From contig JAXGXJ010000005.1 in NCBI GenBank assembly GCA_040772905.1, forward strand, positions 310,001 through 374,000: 64,000 bases of DNA, written 5' to 3'. Source of the stretch: JAXGXJ01 sp040772905 (lineage in GTDB: Bacteria; Actinomycetota; Thermoleophilia; RBG-16-64-13). Positions within the stretch are counted from its first letter, which is position 1. Each line of letters begins with the position of its first letter. This document shows, piece by piece, positions 43,567 through 50,869 of this stretch. The position numbers and the translations under genes were made by a program. Below the pieces are notes generated by a model that saw nothing but the letters and a program-made list of their open reading frames with translations, was not told the DNA's origin and ran no database searches.

Positions 43567-45144
43567 TCACTCCACCCGCCAGCACTCGGAGGGATCCTCT
43601 CCCGTTGCCGCCTCCGCTTGGGCCTCCAGTACCGCCTCAGGGTCATCCAGGAACGCATGGACGGCAGCCTGGACCAGTTCAGTGTCGAGGATGTTGTAGC
43701 CCAGCTCGTTGCGGCCGTCGATGTAGTCGGGCGGGCCGAATCCTTCCGTGTACATGCGACCGGTCTTCAGCTGCCTTCGGACCCTGATAAGGTCCTGCAG
43801 CCTGTCCAGGGGGATGTCGGTCTGCAGGTCTTCGCGGATCACGTCCACCATTGCCGGGAAACGGAGGGCCAGCTCAGCCGCGCCGTTCTGCGTGAGCAGG
43901 GCCATGATGACGCAGCGCTGGCGGCGCATCCGCTCGTAGTCGTTGCTGCCCGTCCGCGAGCGGGCGAAGGCCAAGGCCTCGTGGCCGTCGAGCTCCTGGA
44001 CACCCGGACGGATGTCGTAGACGCGGTAGTCCTCCCCGGGCCTCGGGGGTGAGAGGCGCACCCAGACCCGCTCTTTGACGTTGACCTTGATGCCACCGAA
44101 CGCATCCACAAGATCGACGAACCCACCCATGTCCACCACGGCGTAGTGATGGACGGGGAGACCCAGGAGTGCGCCGGCGGTGTCGCGCAGCACCACGGCT
44201 CCAGGGTTCTGTCCCTCAGGAGCCAGCTCCGGATGGCCCAGCGCCTCTTCGTACAGATCGCTGATCATGCCGGGATATGTCTGCATCCCCAGCGCCCGGG
44301 CGGCGCTTTCGCTCAGGGGGAGGTCGCCCGTGTTGCGAGGGATGCCGAAGAGGGCCACGTACCCGTCACGCAGGTCTATGGTGGCCACCATGATGGAATC
44401 CGCACGTGCGCCTCGGCGGCCATATCCGGCGTCGGTGCCGATGAGGAGGAACGTCAGGCGCTCGTCGGAGCCCCATTCCAGGGGAGCTTCGGTCGTGGTG
44501 GTAGAGGGTGGTGCCGTCGTTGCGACCGTCCGGCTGGTGGGGGTCGCGCGAGTGGTCGAGGTAGGGGCGACGGTCGCCAGCGTGGTAGTCGCCGGAGCGA
44601 GCGTGGTGTTGGTGGTCGTTGACGGTGCCGCGGGCTCGTCTGCGAACACGCTGGTCACCAGATCGTGGGACAGATAGACGTAGTATCCGGCCACGGCGTG
44701 CGGCGCGGCCACCAGCAGCAACAGCAGTGCCAGCGCGACTCCGGCCAGTCCGGCTCCCCGCGTGGAGGACTCGACGCGGCGGGGGGCGGCGGACGAAGAC
44801 GAGACCGGGTGTTCCGCGGCCGGCATGGGTCCGGCTGCCTGTCGCCACGGCGGCTCCTGTCGGGGCTCGGGGATGCGGTAGGCATCGGCGGCGGCGAAGA
44901 GACGGAAGGCCAGCAGGACGGCGTCCAGCCCCAGTAGCGTCAACAGCACCGGAGGCTCCACGACCCAGGCAAGGGCTCGGTCCACCCCCGTGGCGAAGAC
45001 GATCGCCGCGGCCAGCAGTACCGCCACCGCGATACCCACCATGCTCAGTCCGCGGGCAAGCCTCCCTGCGGCGAGTTGGCCCGCCCCGGGCACGATCGCG
45101 GAGAGGAGCGCGTTGAGTAGTCGCCGGCGATATGTGCGGTTCAT
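43567..45144 (-). CDS. LytR-CpsA-Psr (LCP) family protein
   Basis: This 525-residue membrane protein probably transfers teichoic-acid-like or other glycopolymers onto peptidoglycan. The N-terminal part has two or three helices (about 10-85), a cytoplasmic Pro/Ser-rich loop, and another helix (about 130-160). An extracellular Thr/Ser-rich linker (about 175-220) follows. The LCP domain begins at LTFLLIGTDAG and has RADSIMVATID, the LFGIPRNTGD pyrophosphate-binding Arg, DMGGFVDLVDAFGGI, and ELDGHEALAFARSRTGSNDYERMRRQ near its end. The N-terminal multi-helix region is longer than in standard LCP proteins. ATG 45144 is used; the in-frame TTG at 45150 is an alternative. It diverges from a lipoprotein gene. 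Confidence 0.92.
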   Translation of the reverse strand: MNRTYRRRLLNALLSAIVPGAGQLAAGRLARGLSMVGIAVAVLLAAAIVFATGVDRALAWVVEPPVLLTLLGLDAVLLAFRLFAAADAYRIPEPRQEPPWRQAAGPMPAAEHPVSSSSAAPRRVESSTRGAGLAGVALALLLLLVAAPHAVAGYYVYLSHDLVTSVFADEPAAPSTTTNTTLAPATTTLATVAPTSTTRATPTSRTVATTAPPSTTTTEAPLEWGSDERLTFLLIGTDAGYGRRGARADSIMVATIDLRDGYVALFGIPRNTGDLPLSESAARALGMQTYPGMISDLYEEALGHPELAPEGQNPGAVVLRDTAGALLGLPVHHYAVVDMGGFVDLVDAFGGIKVNVKERVWVRLSPPRPGEDYRVYDIRPGVQELDGHEALAFARSRTGSNDYERMRRQRCVIMALLTQNGAAELALRFPAMVDVIREDLQTDIPLDRLQDLIRVRRQLKTGRMYTEGFGPPDYIDGRNELGYNILDTELVQAAVHAFLDDPEAVLEAQAEAATGEDPSECWRVE

Positions 45145-45300
45145 TCCCAAGTGATTGTCGTGGAGGACGGTCTGTCTGACCTGAAATGTAATATCACATC
45201 ACCGGACGGACGTGAGGGGCCAGTCGTTCCGCGCTTCGTGCGTCTGCTATCCTGCTGGGCCGGAGGACGTGCGACGTCCCATCCATTCTGCCGCGCAATC

Positions 45301-45307
45301 GAGGTGA
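45301..45307 (+). promoter_or_regulatory. Shine-Dalgarno before an ATC codon of the small lipoprotein
   Basis: GAGGTGA is followed after 4 bases by ATC (45312) in the frame of the small lipoprotein. Starting there gives an Arg-rich n-region and a full hydrophobic core before the lipobox, which the ATG at 45393 does not. Confidence 0.4.
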
Positions 45308-45392
45308 AGCGATCGAAACACGCCGCGCAAGTCTCTCCCGCCGCGCAAGGTTCACGCGTCTCGCGCGGGTCACGCTTCTTGTAGCTCTGCTT

Positions 45393-45953
45393 ATGAGCAC
45401 CTTGGGCGTCGCTGTGGGAACGGCTGGCTGCGAGAAGCCGGTCGCGCCGCACGTGGCCGCGACTTCCACCACCAACGCGGGGTCAGGGCCGGCCCAGGAG
45501 ACCGGCGTCGACAAGAAGAAGTTCAACAAGGCCTGGGACCAGGTGAAAGAGATCATAGTCTCCACGTCGGTGGCGACGGCGCGACCTGCCCTGGTCGAGC
45601 AGGTCCAGGAGCTCAGGGGCCTTCTGGACCTCATTCCTGTCGCCAGCCTGAACGCCGACGAGCAGGCCGTGCTTGCCGCTTTCGACCGGGTCTGTTGGGC
45701 CTATGCGGACGGGGTCGCCTTGTGGACGGCGCTGCTGGAGAAGGATGGAAACCATGAGGGGATACCTGTCTACCGCGACAGCGCGCCGCTCTTCAAGCGG
45801 GCTGATATGTTGGTGGCGACCTATGGCCTCACTCTGGAGAGATCCACTGCCGATCCGGCCGTGGAGTACGTGTCGGAAAGGAGCATCGACAGGCTCTGGG
45901 AGGTCGCGTACAAGGTTGCCCAGAACGAGCTGTTGCCTGTGTTCCGCCGCTGA
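45393..45953 (+). CDS. small lipoprotein of unknown function
   Basis: From ATG 45393 the protein has 186 residues and reaches the lipobox-like GTAGC after only 12 residues, too short for a normal signal peptide. Reading the same frame back to 45312 adds 27 residues (several Arg, then VTLLVALL), giving a classic lipoprotein leader. No ATG, GTG or TTG is available there, so the true start may be ATC 45312 or the gene may use a weak signal. The mature part is mainly alpha-helical (KKFNKAWDQVKEIIVST, LVEQVQELRGLLDLIP) with no recognised domain. It sits between divergent LCP and CapD-like genes; a wall-associated role is only a guess. Confidence 0.65.
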   Translation: MSTLGVAVGTAGCEKPVAPHVAATSTTNAGSGPAQETGVDKKKFNKAWDQVKEIIVSTSVATARPALVEQVQELRGLLDLIPVASLNADEQAVLAAFDRVCWAYADGVALWTALLEKDGNHEGIPVYRDSAPLFKRADMLVATYGLTLERSTADPAVEYVSERSIDRLWEVAYKVAQNELLPVFRR

Positions 45954-45975
45954 AGCGGCTCGTCGGTGCCGGGTA

Positions 45976-46002
45976 CAGAATCATCCAGCAAATGGGATTC
46001 TG
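45976..46002 (+). terminator. possible hairpin after the small lipoprotein
   Basis: CAGAATC (45976-45982) pairs with GATTCTG (45996-46002), with two further CC/GG pairs inside, 22 bases after the stop. No T-run follows. Confidence 0.4.
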
Positions 46003-46157
46003 GTGCATCGCGCCTCGGCCACGATCCAGAAAAACTGATGTCCTCCGACGTTGCATCCTGAGCTAATCTGGGAAGTAGAAGCATAGCCGGTGTTTCGCGT
46101 GCTCACGGCAGTGAAGCGCACCCGGTCCACCTCGCGCTGACTGAACTGGGAGAGACG

Positions 46158-48290
46158 GTGTTCCTCAGGGGTTCAACACTTCGCGGGAAGCTGCCGATAT
46201 CTTCGGCAGTGAGAGAGAGTCGCGATGTGGTCGTTGCGCGGTGCCAGGGGTACATGATGGGCGATGCTGGAAGGAATGAGATGGATCGAGGACTGCTTGG
46301 GTCCGGGGGCGGGGAGGCAGCAGTGACACCTCCGGCCGAGGTGAACTCGAGCGATGGAAGTTCCCGCACGGGTTTCCGCTACCTGCCCATGATGGCCTTC
46401 GACGTTCTCGTGGTCGTCGCCTCGTATCTGGCCGCCCTGTTGTTCCGGTACGCGGGTACGGGTGTGGATTACCGGATCTGGACGCTGGAGGTGGGGGCGT
46501 TCCTGCTGTTCGCAGTAGTCGTGCATATCGTCGTCAACCGGATCGCCGGCGTCTACTCTATCGCGGGTCGATACATGAGCCTGGTCCATGCGGTGCGAGT
46601 CAGCGAGGCCGCGCTCATCTCGACCGCGTGGATCTTCATAGGAGTGGTCATCTGGCCTCTGTTCGGAGCCTCTCTGGCATATCCGGTGCCGAGGCCTGTG
46701 GCGGTCGGAGGCGGTCTCCTGACCGGCGTGCTCATGGTTCTCTTCCGGTTCTCGGGACGCATCGCCCGGGAGACGAGCTATCAGTCACGCAACGCCACTG
46801 AGCGAGTGCTGCTCATCGGGGCGGGCCAGGCGGCGGACATGATCATCCGCGAGATCCAACGCACCCCATCCCTGGAAGTCCATGTCGTCGGTCTCGTGGA
46901 TGACAGGCCCAGCGCCCGCCATACGTCGATCCAGGGGGCTTCGGTCCTGGGCACCATCGACGACATCCCCAGCTTGGTGCGTGAGCATGATCCCACCCAA
47001 CTCATCCTTTCCATACCTTCCTTGAGCGCGGCTGAGATGGCCCGGGTCTATCGAATCTGCAAGCCTACCGGTGTGCCTCTGAAGGTGATGCCCAGTCTGG
47101 TCGACATGGTCGCCGGACGTGCCAGTTTCGCGGATGCGAGAGAGATCGACATCAAGGATCTGCTGGGTCGCAAGAAGATCGAGACAGACATAGGCGGCAT
47201 CCTCTCAGAGATCCACGGTCGGTCGGTGCTTGTGACGGGCGCTGGAGGGTCTATCGGCTCGGAACTGTGCCGCCAGATCGCCGAACTGCATCCGGAGCGT
47301 CTTGTGCTCATCGACCACGACGAATCCTCGCTGTACGCGCTCCATGAGTCGCTGCGCACCACGGACTTCCACCGTTACGTCTTGTGCCCGACCAGCATCC
47401 TCAAACAGCGCAAGCTGGAGAAGATCTTCCGGACACACAGGCCTGAGGTCGTCTATCACGCGGCCGCGTACAAGCATGTCCCCCTCATGGAATTGAGCCC
47501 GGACGAAGCGGTGCTCAACAACATCCGGGGGACTCTCATGGTCGCCGAAGCGGCGGCACGTCATGGTTGCAGACGCTTCGTGAATATCTCCACCGACAAG
47601 GCAGTGGATCCAGTCAACGTCATGGGCGCGACGAAACGAGCTGCCGAACTGGTGGTGCGCAAGGTGGCCGGCGAGAATCCCGATACGCTGTTCGCGTGCG
47701 TTCGTTTTGGCAATGTGCTGGGTAGCCAGGGAAGCGTCGTCCCCCTGTTCAAGAGCCAGATCACCGGAGGGGGGCCTGTCGTCGTCACACATCCAGGGAT
47801 GACGCGGTATTTCATGCTGATCGAGGAGGCGGTGCAACTGGTCCTGCAGGCGACCGCCATGATGCAGGAGGATGCTCCTGACGGCCTTGTGAACTTGAAT
47901 ACCTTCGTTCTGGACATGGGTGAGCCCGTGTCGATCGTCGATCTGGCTCAACATATGATCGAGTTCTTCTGGTCGAACAACGGCCATTCCCTGGGAGTGG
48001 AGTTCACTGGGTTGCGTCCGGGAGAGAAGCTGGACGAGACACTCGTGTGGGACCACGAGGTCGGAGTCGAGACGAGTCATCCTCTGATCAAGCGGGTCTG
48101 CGTGAGTTGTCTGGAAGACGACGAGATCGACCTAAGGGCGTTGGAGGATAACCTGCCGAGATTGCTCCAGTTGGCTGCTGAGCATCAGAACGCCGAGGTG
48201 ATCCGGGAGGCGCTCATGAAGGCGGTGAGAGGTTACCTGCCTCTGGAGCGCCGCATGGATGAGGTGTCAGCGCCCGTATCTGTCCGCTAG
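46158..48290 (+). CDS. CapD/FlaA1-like nucleoside-diphosphate-sugar dehydratase, membrane type
   Basis: This 710-residue membrane enzyme is of the CapD/WbpM/PglF group, usually UDP-GlcNAc 4,6-dehydratases that start synthesis of surface sugars such as bacillosamine. Four or five helices lie at about 75-200. A CoA-binding-like Rossmann domain (VLLIGAGQAADMIIREI) follows. The SDR domain has VLVTGAGGSIGSELCRQI (about 350), NNIRGTLMVAEAA, and FVNISTDKAVDPVNVMGATK, in which the usual catalytic Tyr of YxxxK is replaced by Met (MGATK), as in the large CapD-type dehydratases. ATG 46281 (after GGAAGG) is an alternative start to GTG 46158. Its 3' end overlaps the convergent SLH deacetylase by 24 bases. 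Confidence 0.92.
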   Translation: MFLRGSTLRGKLPISSAVRESRDVVVARCQGYMMGDAGRNEMDRGLLGSGGGEAAVTPPAEVNSSDGSSRTGFRYLPMMAFDVLVVVASYLAALLFRYAGTGVDYRIWTLEVGAFLLFAVVVHIVVNRIAGVYSIAGRYMSLVHAVRVSEAALISTAWIFIGVVIWPLFGASLAYPVPRPVAVGGGLLTGVLMVLFRFSGRIARETSYQSRNATERVLLIGAGQAADMIIREIQRTPSLEVHVVGLVDDRPSARHTSIQGASVLGTIDDIPSLVREHDPTQLILSIPSLSAAEMARVYRICKPTGVPLKVMPSLVDMVAGRASFADAREIDIKDLLGRKKIETDIGGILSEIHGRSVLVTGAGGSIGSELCRQIAELHPERLVLIDHDESSLYALHESLRTTDFHRYVLCPTSILKQRKLEKIFRTHRPEVVYHAAAYKHVPLMELSPDEAVLNNIRGTLMVAEAAARHGCRRFVNISTDKAVDPVNVMGATKRAAELVVRKVAGENPDTLFACVRFGNVLGSQGSVVPLFKSQITGGGPVVVTHPGMTRYFMLIEEAVQLVLQATAMMQEDAPDGLVNLNTFVLDMGEPVSIVDLAQHMIEFFWSNNGHSLGVEFTGLRPGEKLDETLVWDHEVGVETSHPLIKRVCVSCLEDDEIDLRALEDNLPRLLQLAAEHQNAEVIREALMKAVRGYLPLERRMDEVSAPVSVR

Positions 48291-49601
48291 CCGCAGATAG
48301 CGCGCCATCACTATGGCCACATGTCCGCGCTGAGCGGGATCGTAGGGACCGAAACGGGTGGGCGCGTATCCGTTCATGAGCCCCAGGCTCGCCACCAAGC
48401 CCACGTCGGCGGCGGCGTAGCCGGGGACGTCGGGGAAGCCGGCCGACGCGCCGGCGAGGGCGGCCGGGTAGCCTCTCAGCTGCCGGCACATGCGGGCCAG
48501 GATCTGGGCCAACTGCACCCGGGTGATGGTGGTGTCGGGACGAAACACCTGCCGGCCGAGTTCGTCCACCGCGCCGTTGATGAGACCGGCGGCCACCGCT
48601 TCCTCCACGAAATCGTAGGGATAGGGTTCGATGCCTCCGCGCGCATCGTAGGTGGGGGCGACGTCCCAGAAGGTGCGGTATTCCACCTGCTCGATGATCG
48701 GGGTGTGGATGCCGGCGACCGTGGCCACGATCTTGGCGGCCTGGCGGCGGGTGAGCCGATCGGTGGGACCGAAGCGGTCGGCGTCGTAGCCGCTCATGAT
48801 GCCCGGCGCGGTGAGGGCCGGCAGAGCGCGGCCCAGTTCCGAGGCAGGATCGACATCCACGAACAGACGGTCGCGCAGCATGGCCGACACCGGCACCAGC
48901 TGATAGCCGGCCGCGCGCAGGCGGGTGATGATGCCGGGCAGGGCCGCCGCCGTGTTGGGGGCGGCCATGTGCAGCAGCACGATGGCGCCATTGTGGGCGC
49001 GCCCCACGATGTTCCGCTCGATCTCCTGGGGTGACTCACCGGTCCAGTCCTCGGTGCCCACATCCCAGAGCACCATGTGCGTGAAGCCCCTGTCGCCCGC
49101 CACTTGCGCGACGAGCGAGTTGTTGTGTCCGTAAGGGGGGCGGAAGAGCGGCACCGTCCTGCCGCCGGTGGCTGCACGAAAGGCGTCGGTACCGCCGCCG
49201 ATCTGGTAGGGGAGGTCCGACGCCGGGATGGTCGTGAGGTCGGCGTGGGTGGCACTGTGGTCGCCCACCTCGAACAGGCCCGTCTCGACGCCCCGGCGGA
49301 TCTCGTCGGTGACCTGCGGGAAGGCATCCACGGCATACCCGCACACGAAGAGGCTGGCCGGCACCTGGTACTCCCGGAGCACACGCAGGGTGTCCAGTGT
49401 GGGTCCGGGCACGGTGTTGTCGTCGAAGGTGAGGGCGATCCACTTGCGTTCGGCGGAACCTCGGAACACCAGGGGAGTGGGAGAGGCCGCCTGGGCCGCG
49501 GAACCCAGGGCAAGACACAAGAAGAGCGTGGCGGCCAGTGACAGCAGCCACACACGGGCTCCGCTCCTGCGGCTACGGGCGGGTGATGGCGTCGGGGTCA
49601 T
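48267..49601 (-). CDS. SLH-domain polysaccharide deacetylase
   Basis: This 444-residue secreted enzyme has a signal peptide (about 1-39), a NodB deacetylase domain (about 50-235) and three S-layer homology repeats (about 245-444) that hold it to the wall. Motifs are TFDDN (58-62), HSATH (115-119), RPPYG (154-158), DVGTEDW and VLLHM (208-212), so the metal triad Asp-His-His is intact. The SLH repeats show the FxDV/FGPxDxLTRxQ pattern (for example RFGPTDRLTRRQAA). ATG 49601 has GGGAG 5 bases upstream. It likely modifies peptidoglycan or a secondary wall polymer to which SLH domains bind; that is inference. A TATACT -10 precedes it. Confidence 0.94.
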   Translation of the reverse strand: MTPTPSPARSRRSGARVWLLSLAATLFLCLALGSAAQAASPTPLVFRGSAERKWIALTFDDNTVPGPTLDTLRVLREYQVPASLFVCGYAVDAFPQVTDEIRRGVETGLFEVGDHSATHADLTTIPASDLPYQIGGGTDAFRAATGGRTVPLFRPPYGHNNSLVAQVAGDRGFTHMVLWDVGTEDWTGESPQEIERNIVGRAHNGAIVLLHMAAPNTAAALPGIITRLRAAGYQLVPVSAMLRDRLFVDVDPASELGRALPALTAPGIMSGYDADRFGPTDRLTRRQAAKIVATVAGIHTPIIEQVEYRTFWDVAPTYDARGGIEPYPYDFVEEAVAAGLINGAVDELGRQVFRPDTTITRVQLAQILARMCRQLRGYPAALAGASAGFPDVPGYAAADVGLVASLGLMNGYAPTRFGPYDPAQRGHVAIVMARYLRLADRYGR

Positions 49602-49632
49602 CCCATCTCCCTGTAGACGTCGCGACCCGTCC

Positions 49633-49638
49633 AGTATA
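49633..49638 (-). promoter_or_regulatory. -10 element for the SLH deacetylase
   Basis: TATACT on the minus strand ends 31 bases before the ATG at 49601. No convincing -35 accompanies it. Confidence 0.5.
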
Positions 49639-49711
49639 GGTGACGAAGAGAGGGGTAACGTGCCGCCGCTTGCGTGCCGATATAAATCAGCGGAGACAGG
49701 TCGGATATAGC

Positions 49712-50602
49712 ATGGACAGGACGACGAGCGAGCGCGTTGCGAAAGGGGAGCGGGCCGTGTCGGATTTCGACCGTATATTGGTCGCATACGGGGAGCGCCA
49801 GAGCCAGATGGTCGACGCGCTGGTGGCCGAGTTGGAGGCCACGCCCGAGGAGCGGGCCCGCCTGCGCGTGGTGGCGCAGTTGGTGCAGCAGGTGGTGCAC
49901 ACCTTCGGCACCTTGGAGACCGATTGGGCCGCACTGTCGAGCCACGACTTCGTGGAGCGCCGGGCACCGTCGCCCTTGCCGGTGATCGTGGACGCGGAAC
50001 CGGGCCAGGTGCTGAACCTGTCCATGCGCGCTCTGGTGGATGCGGGGGTCCTCACCGCCTGGCAGGCGCGCGTCATCAACATGAACCTGGGGCTCAAACG
50101 CAGCATGTTCGTGTGCGGCCCTGCGGATGCCGGCAAGTCCACATTGCTGAACGGCCTCATCGGCCTGCTGCCGGTAGGACAGCGGCTGGCCCTCGTCGAG
50201 GCGGACGAAGAGGCGCTTCCCATGGCGAAGGAGCGCTCGGGCGCTCACCAATTGAGCGCCTCGGGGACGCTTGAGCGGGTGGAGGCCTTTCGGCAGGCGT
50301 CGCGCCAGAAGCCGGACTGGATCGCGGTGCGCGGTCTCACCGCGGAAGAGTCATTCTGTTTCGTCGACGCTCTGCAGGGCAGTTGTGGTGGCTTGGCCAC
50401 GGTGGTCGCCGACCGACTCGAGGTGCCTTTCAACGCCTGGCTCTCGGAGGACCGCAAGATGGCCCAGCGCCTTTCTCGCCTCAAGCCGCTGGTCGTCCAC
50501 CTGCGGCGGGACGACGAAGGCCGGCCCCGCCTCGTGGCTCTGATGGAAGTGTCGGTGCGGGAGGGCAGGGCTGTCCTGACCCCCTACACCGGACTCACGT
50601 AG
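49712..50602 (+). CDS. orphan secretion-ATPase-like (CpaF/VirB11-related) protein
   Basis: This 296-residue P-loop protein resembles the CpaF/VirB11 group. The N-terminal helical part (1-90) precedes LSMRALVDAGVLTAWQARVI, an all-beta-to-helix linker, then GPADAGKSTLLNGLIGLLP with Walker A at 136-143. PDWIAVRGLTAEE (201-213) occupies the place of the PDRIIVGEVRG segment. GGLATVVADRL stands where TTLHAN should be, so the conserved His box is lost and Walker B acids are altered. No pilin, TadC-like or other secretion gene is nearby, so it may act in regulation or transport rather than pilus assembly. ATG 49712 lacks a good ribosome site; GTG 49757, preceded by GGGGAG, is a strong alternative. 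Confidence 0.8.
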   Translation: MDRTTSERVAKGERAVSDFDRILVAYGERQSQMVDALVAELEATPEERARLRVVAQLVQQVVHTFGTLETDWAALSSHDFVERRAPSPLPVIVDAEPGQVLNLSMRALVDAGVLTAWQARVINMNLGLKRSMFVCGPADAGKSTLLNGLIGLLPVGQRLALVEADEEALPMAKERSGAHQLSASGTLERVEAFRQASRQKPDWIAVRGLTAEESFCFVDALQGSCGGLATVVADRLEVPFNAWLSEDRKMAQRLSRLKPLVVHLRRDDEGRPRLVALMEVSVREGRAVLTPYTGLT

Positions 50603-50661
50603 TCCCGCACCCTCCTGCTGTTCGAGGCGCGCCCGCGCCTCCCCTTCTTCTCTTGGCGCTC

Positions 50662-50691
50662 TTGACAAAGGACTAAAGGTAGGACCACACT
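50662..50691 (+). promoter_or_regulatory. promoter for the SLH beta-helix protein
   Basis: TTGACA (50662-50667) and CACACT (50686-50691) have an 18-base spacer. The -10 resembles the TACACT seen at other promoters here. Transcription from it gives a leader of about 170 bases that can form several GC-rich hairpins. Confidence 0.6.
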
Positions 50692-50869
50692 GGGATTGTC
50701 CGGCTGAGCACACACCGGCGAGCGTCTGCATATCCGGGTGTTCGGCGTCGGGCGCTGTTCTCCCTCGGCGATGGGCGAAAGGAGGTTGCGGAGTGTGCGA
50801 GGTCCGGCGCAGCCGAAGCCTGGTCCGGCCCTCTTCTCGGTTCCAGTACTTCTTCCAAAGGAGCGGCAG

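Noticed and set aside
50697..50869. c-di-AMP (ydaO) or other known riboswitch in the SLH protein leader
   Set aside because: The leader is GC-rich and foldable, but the conserved ydaO segments are absent and I could not match any known class.
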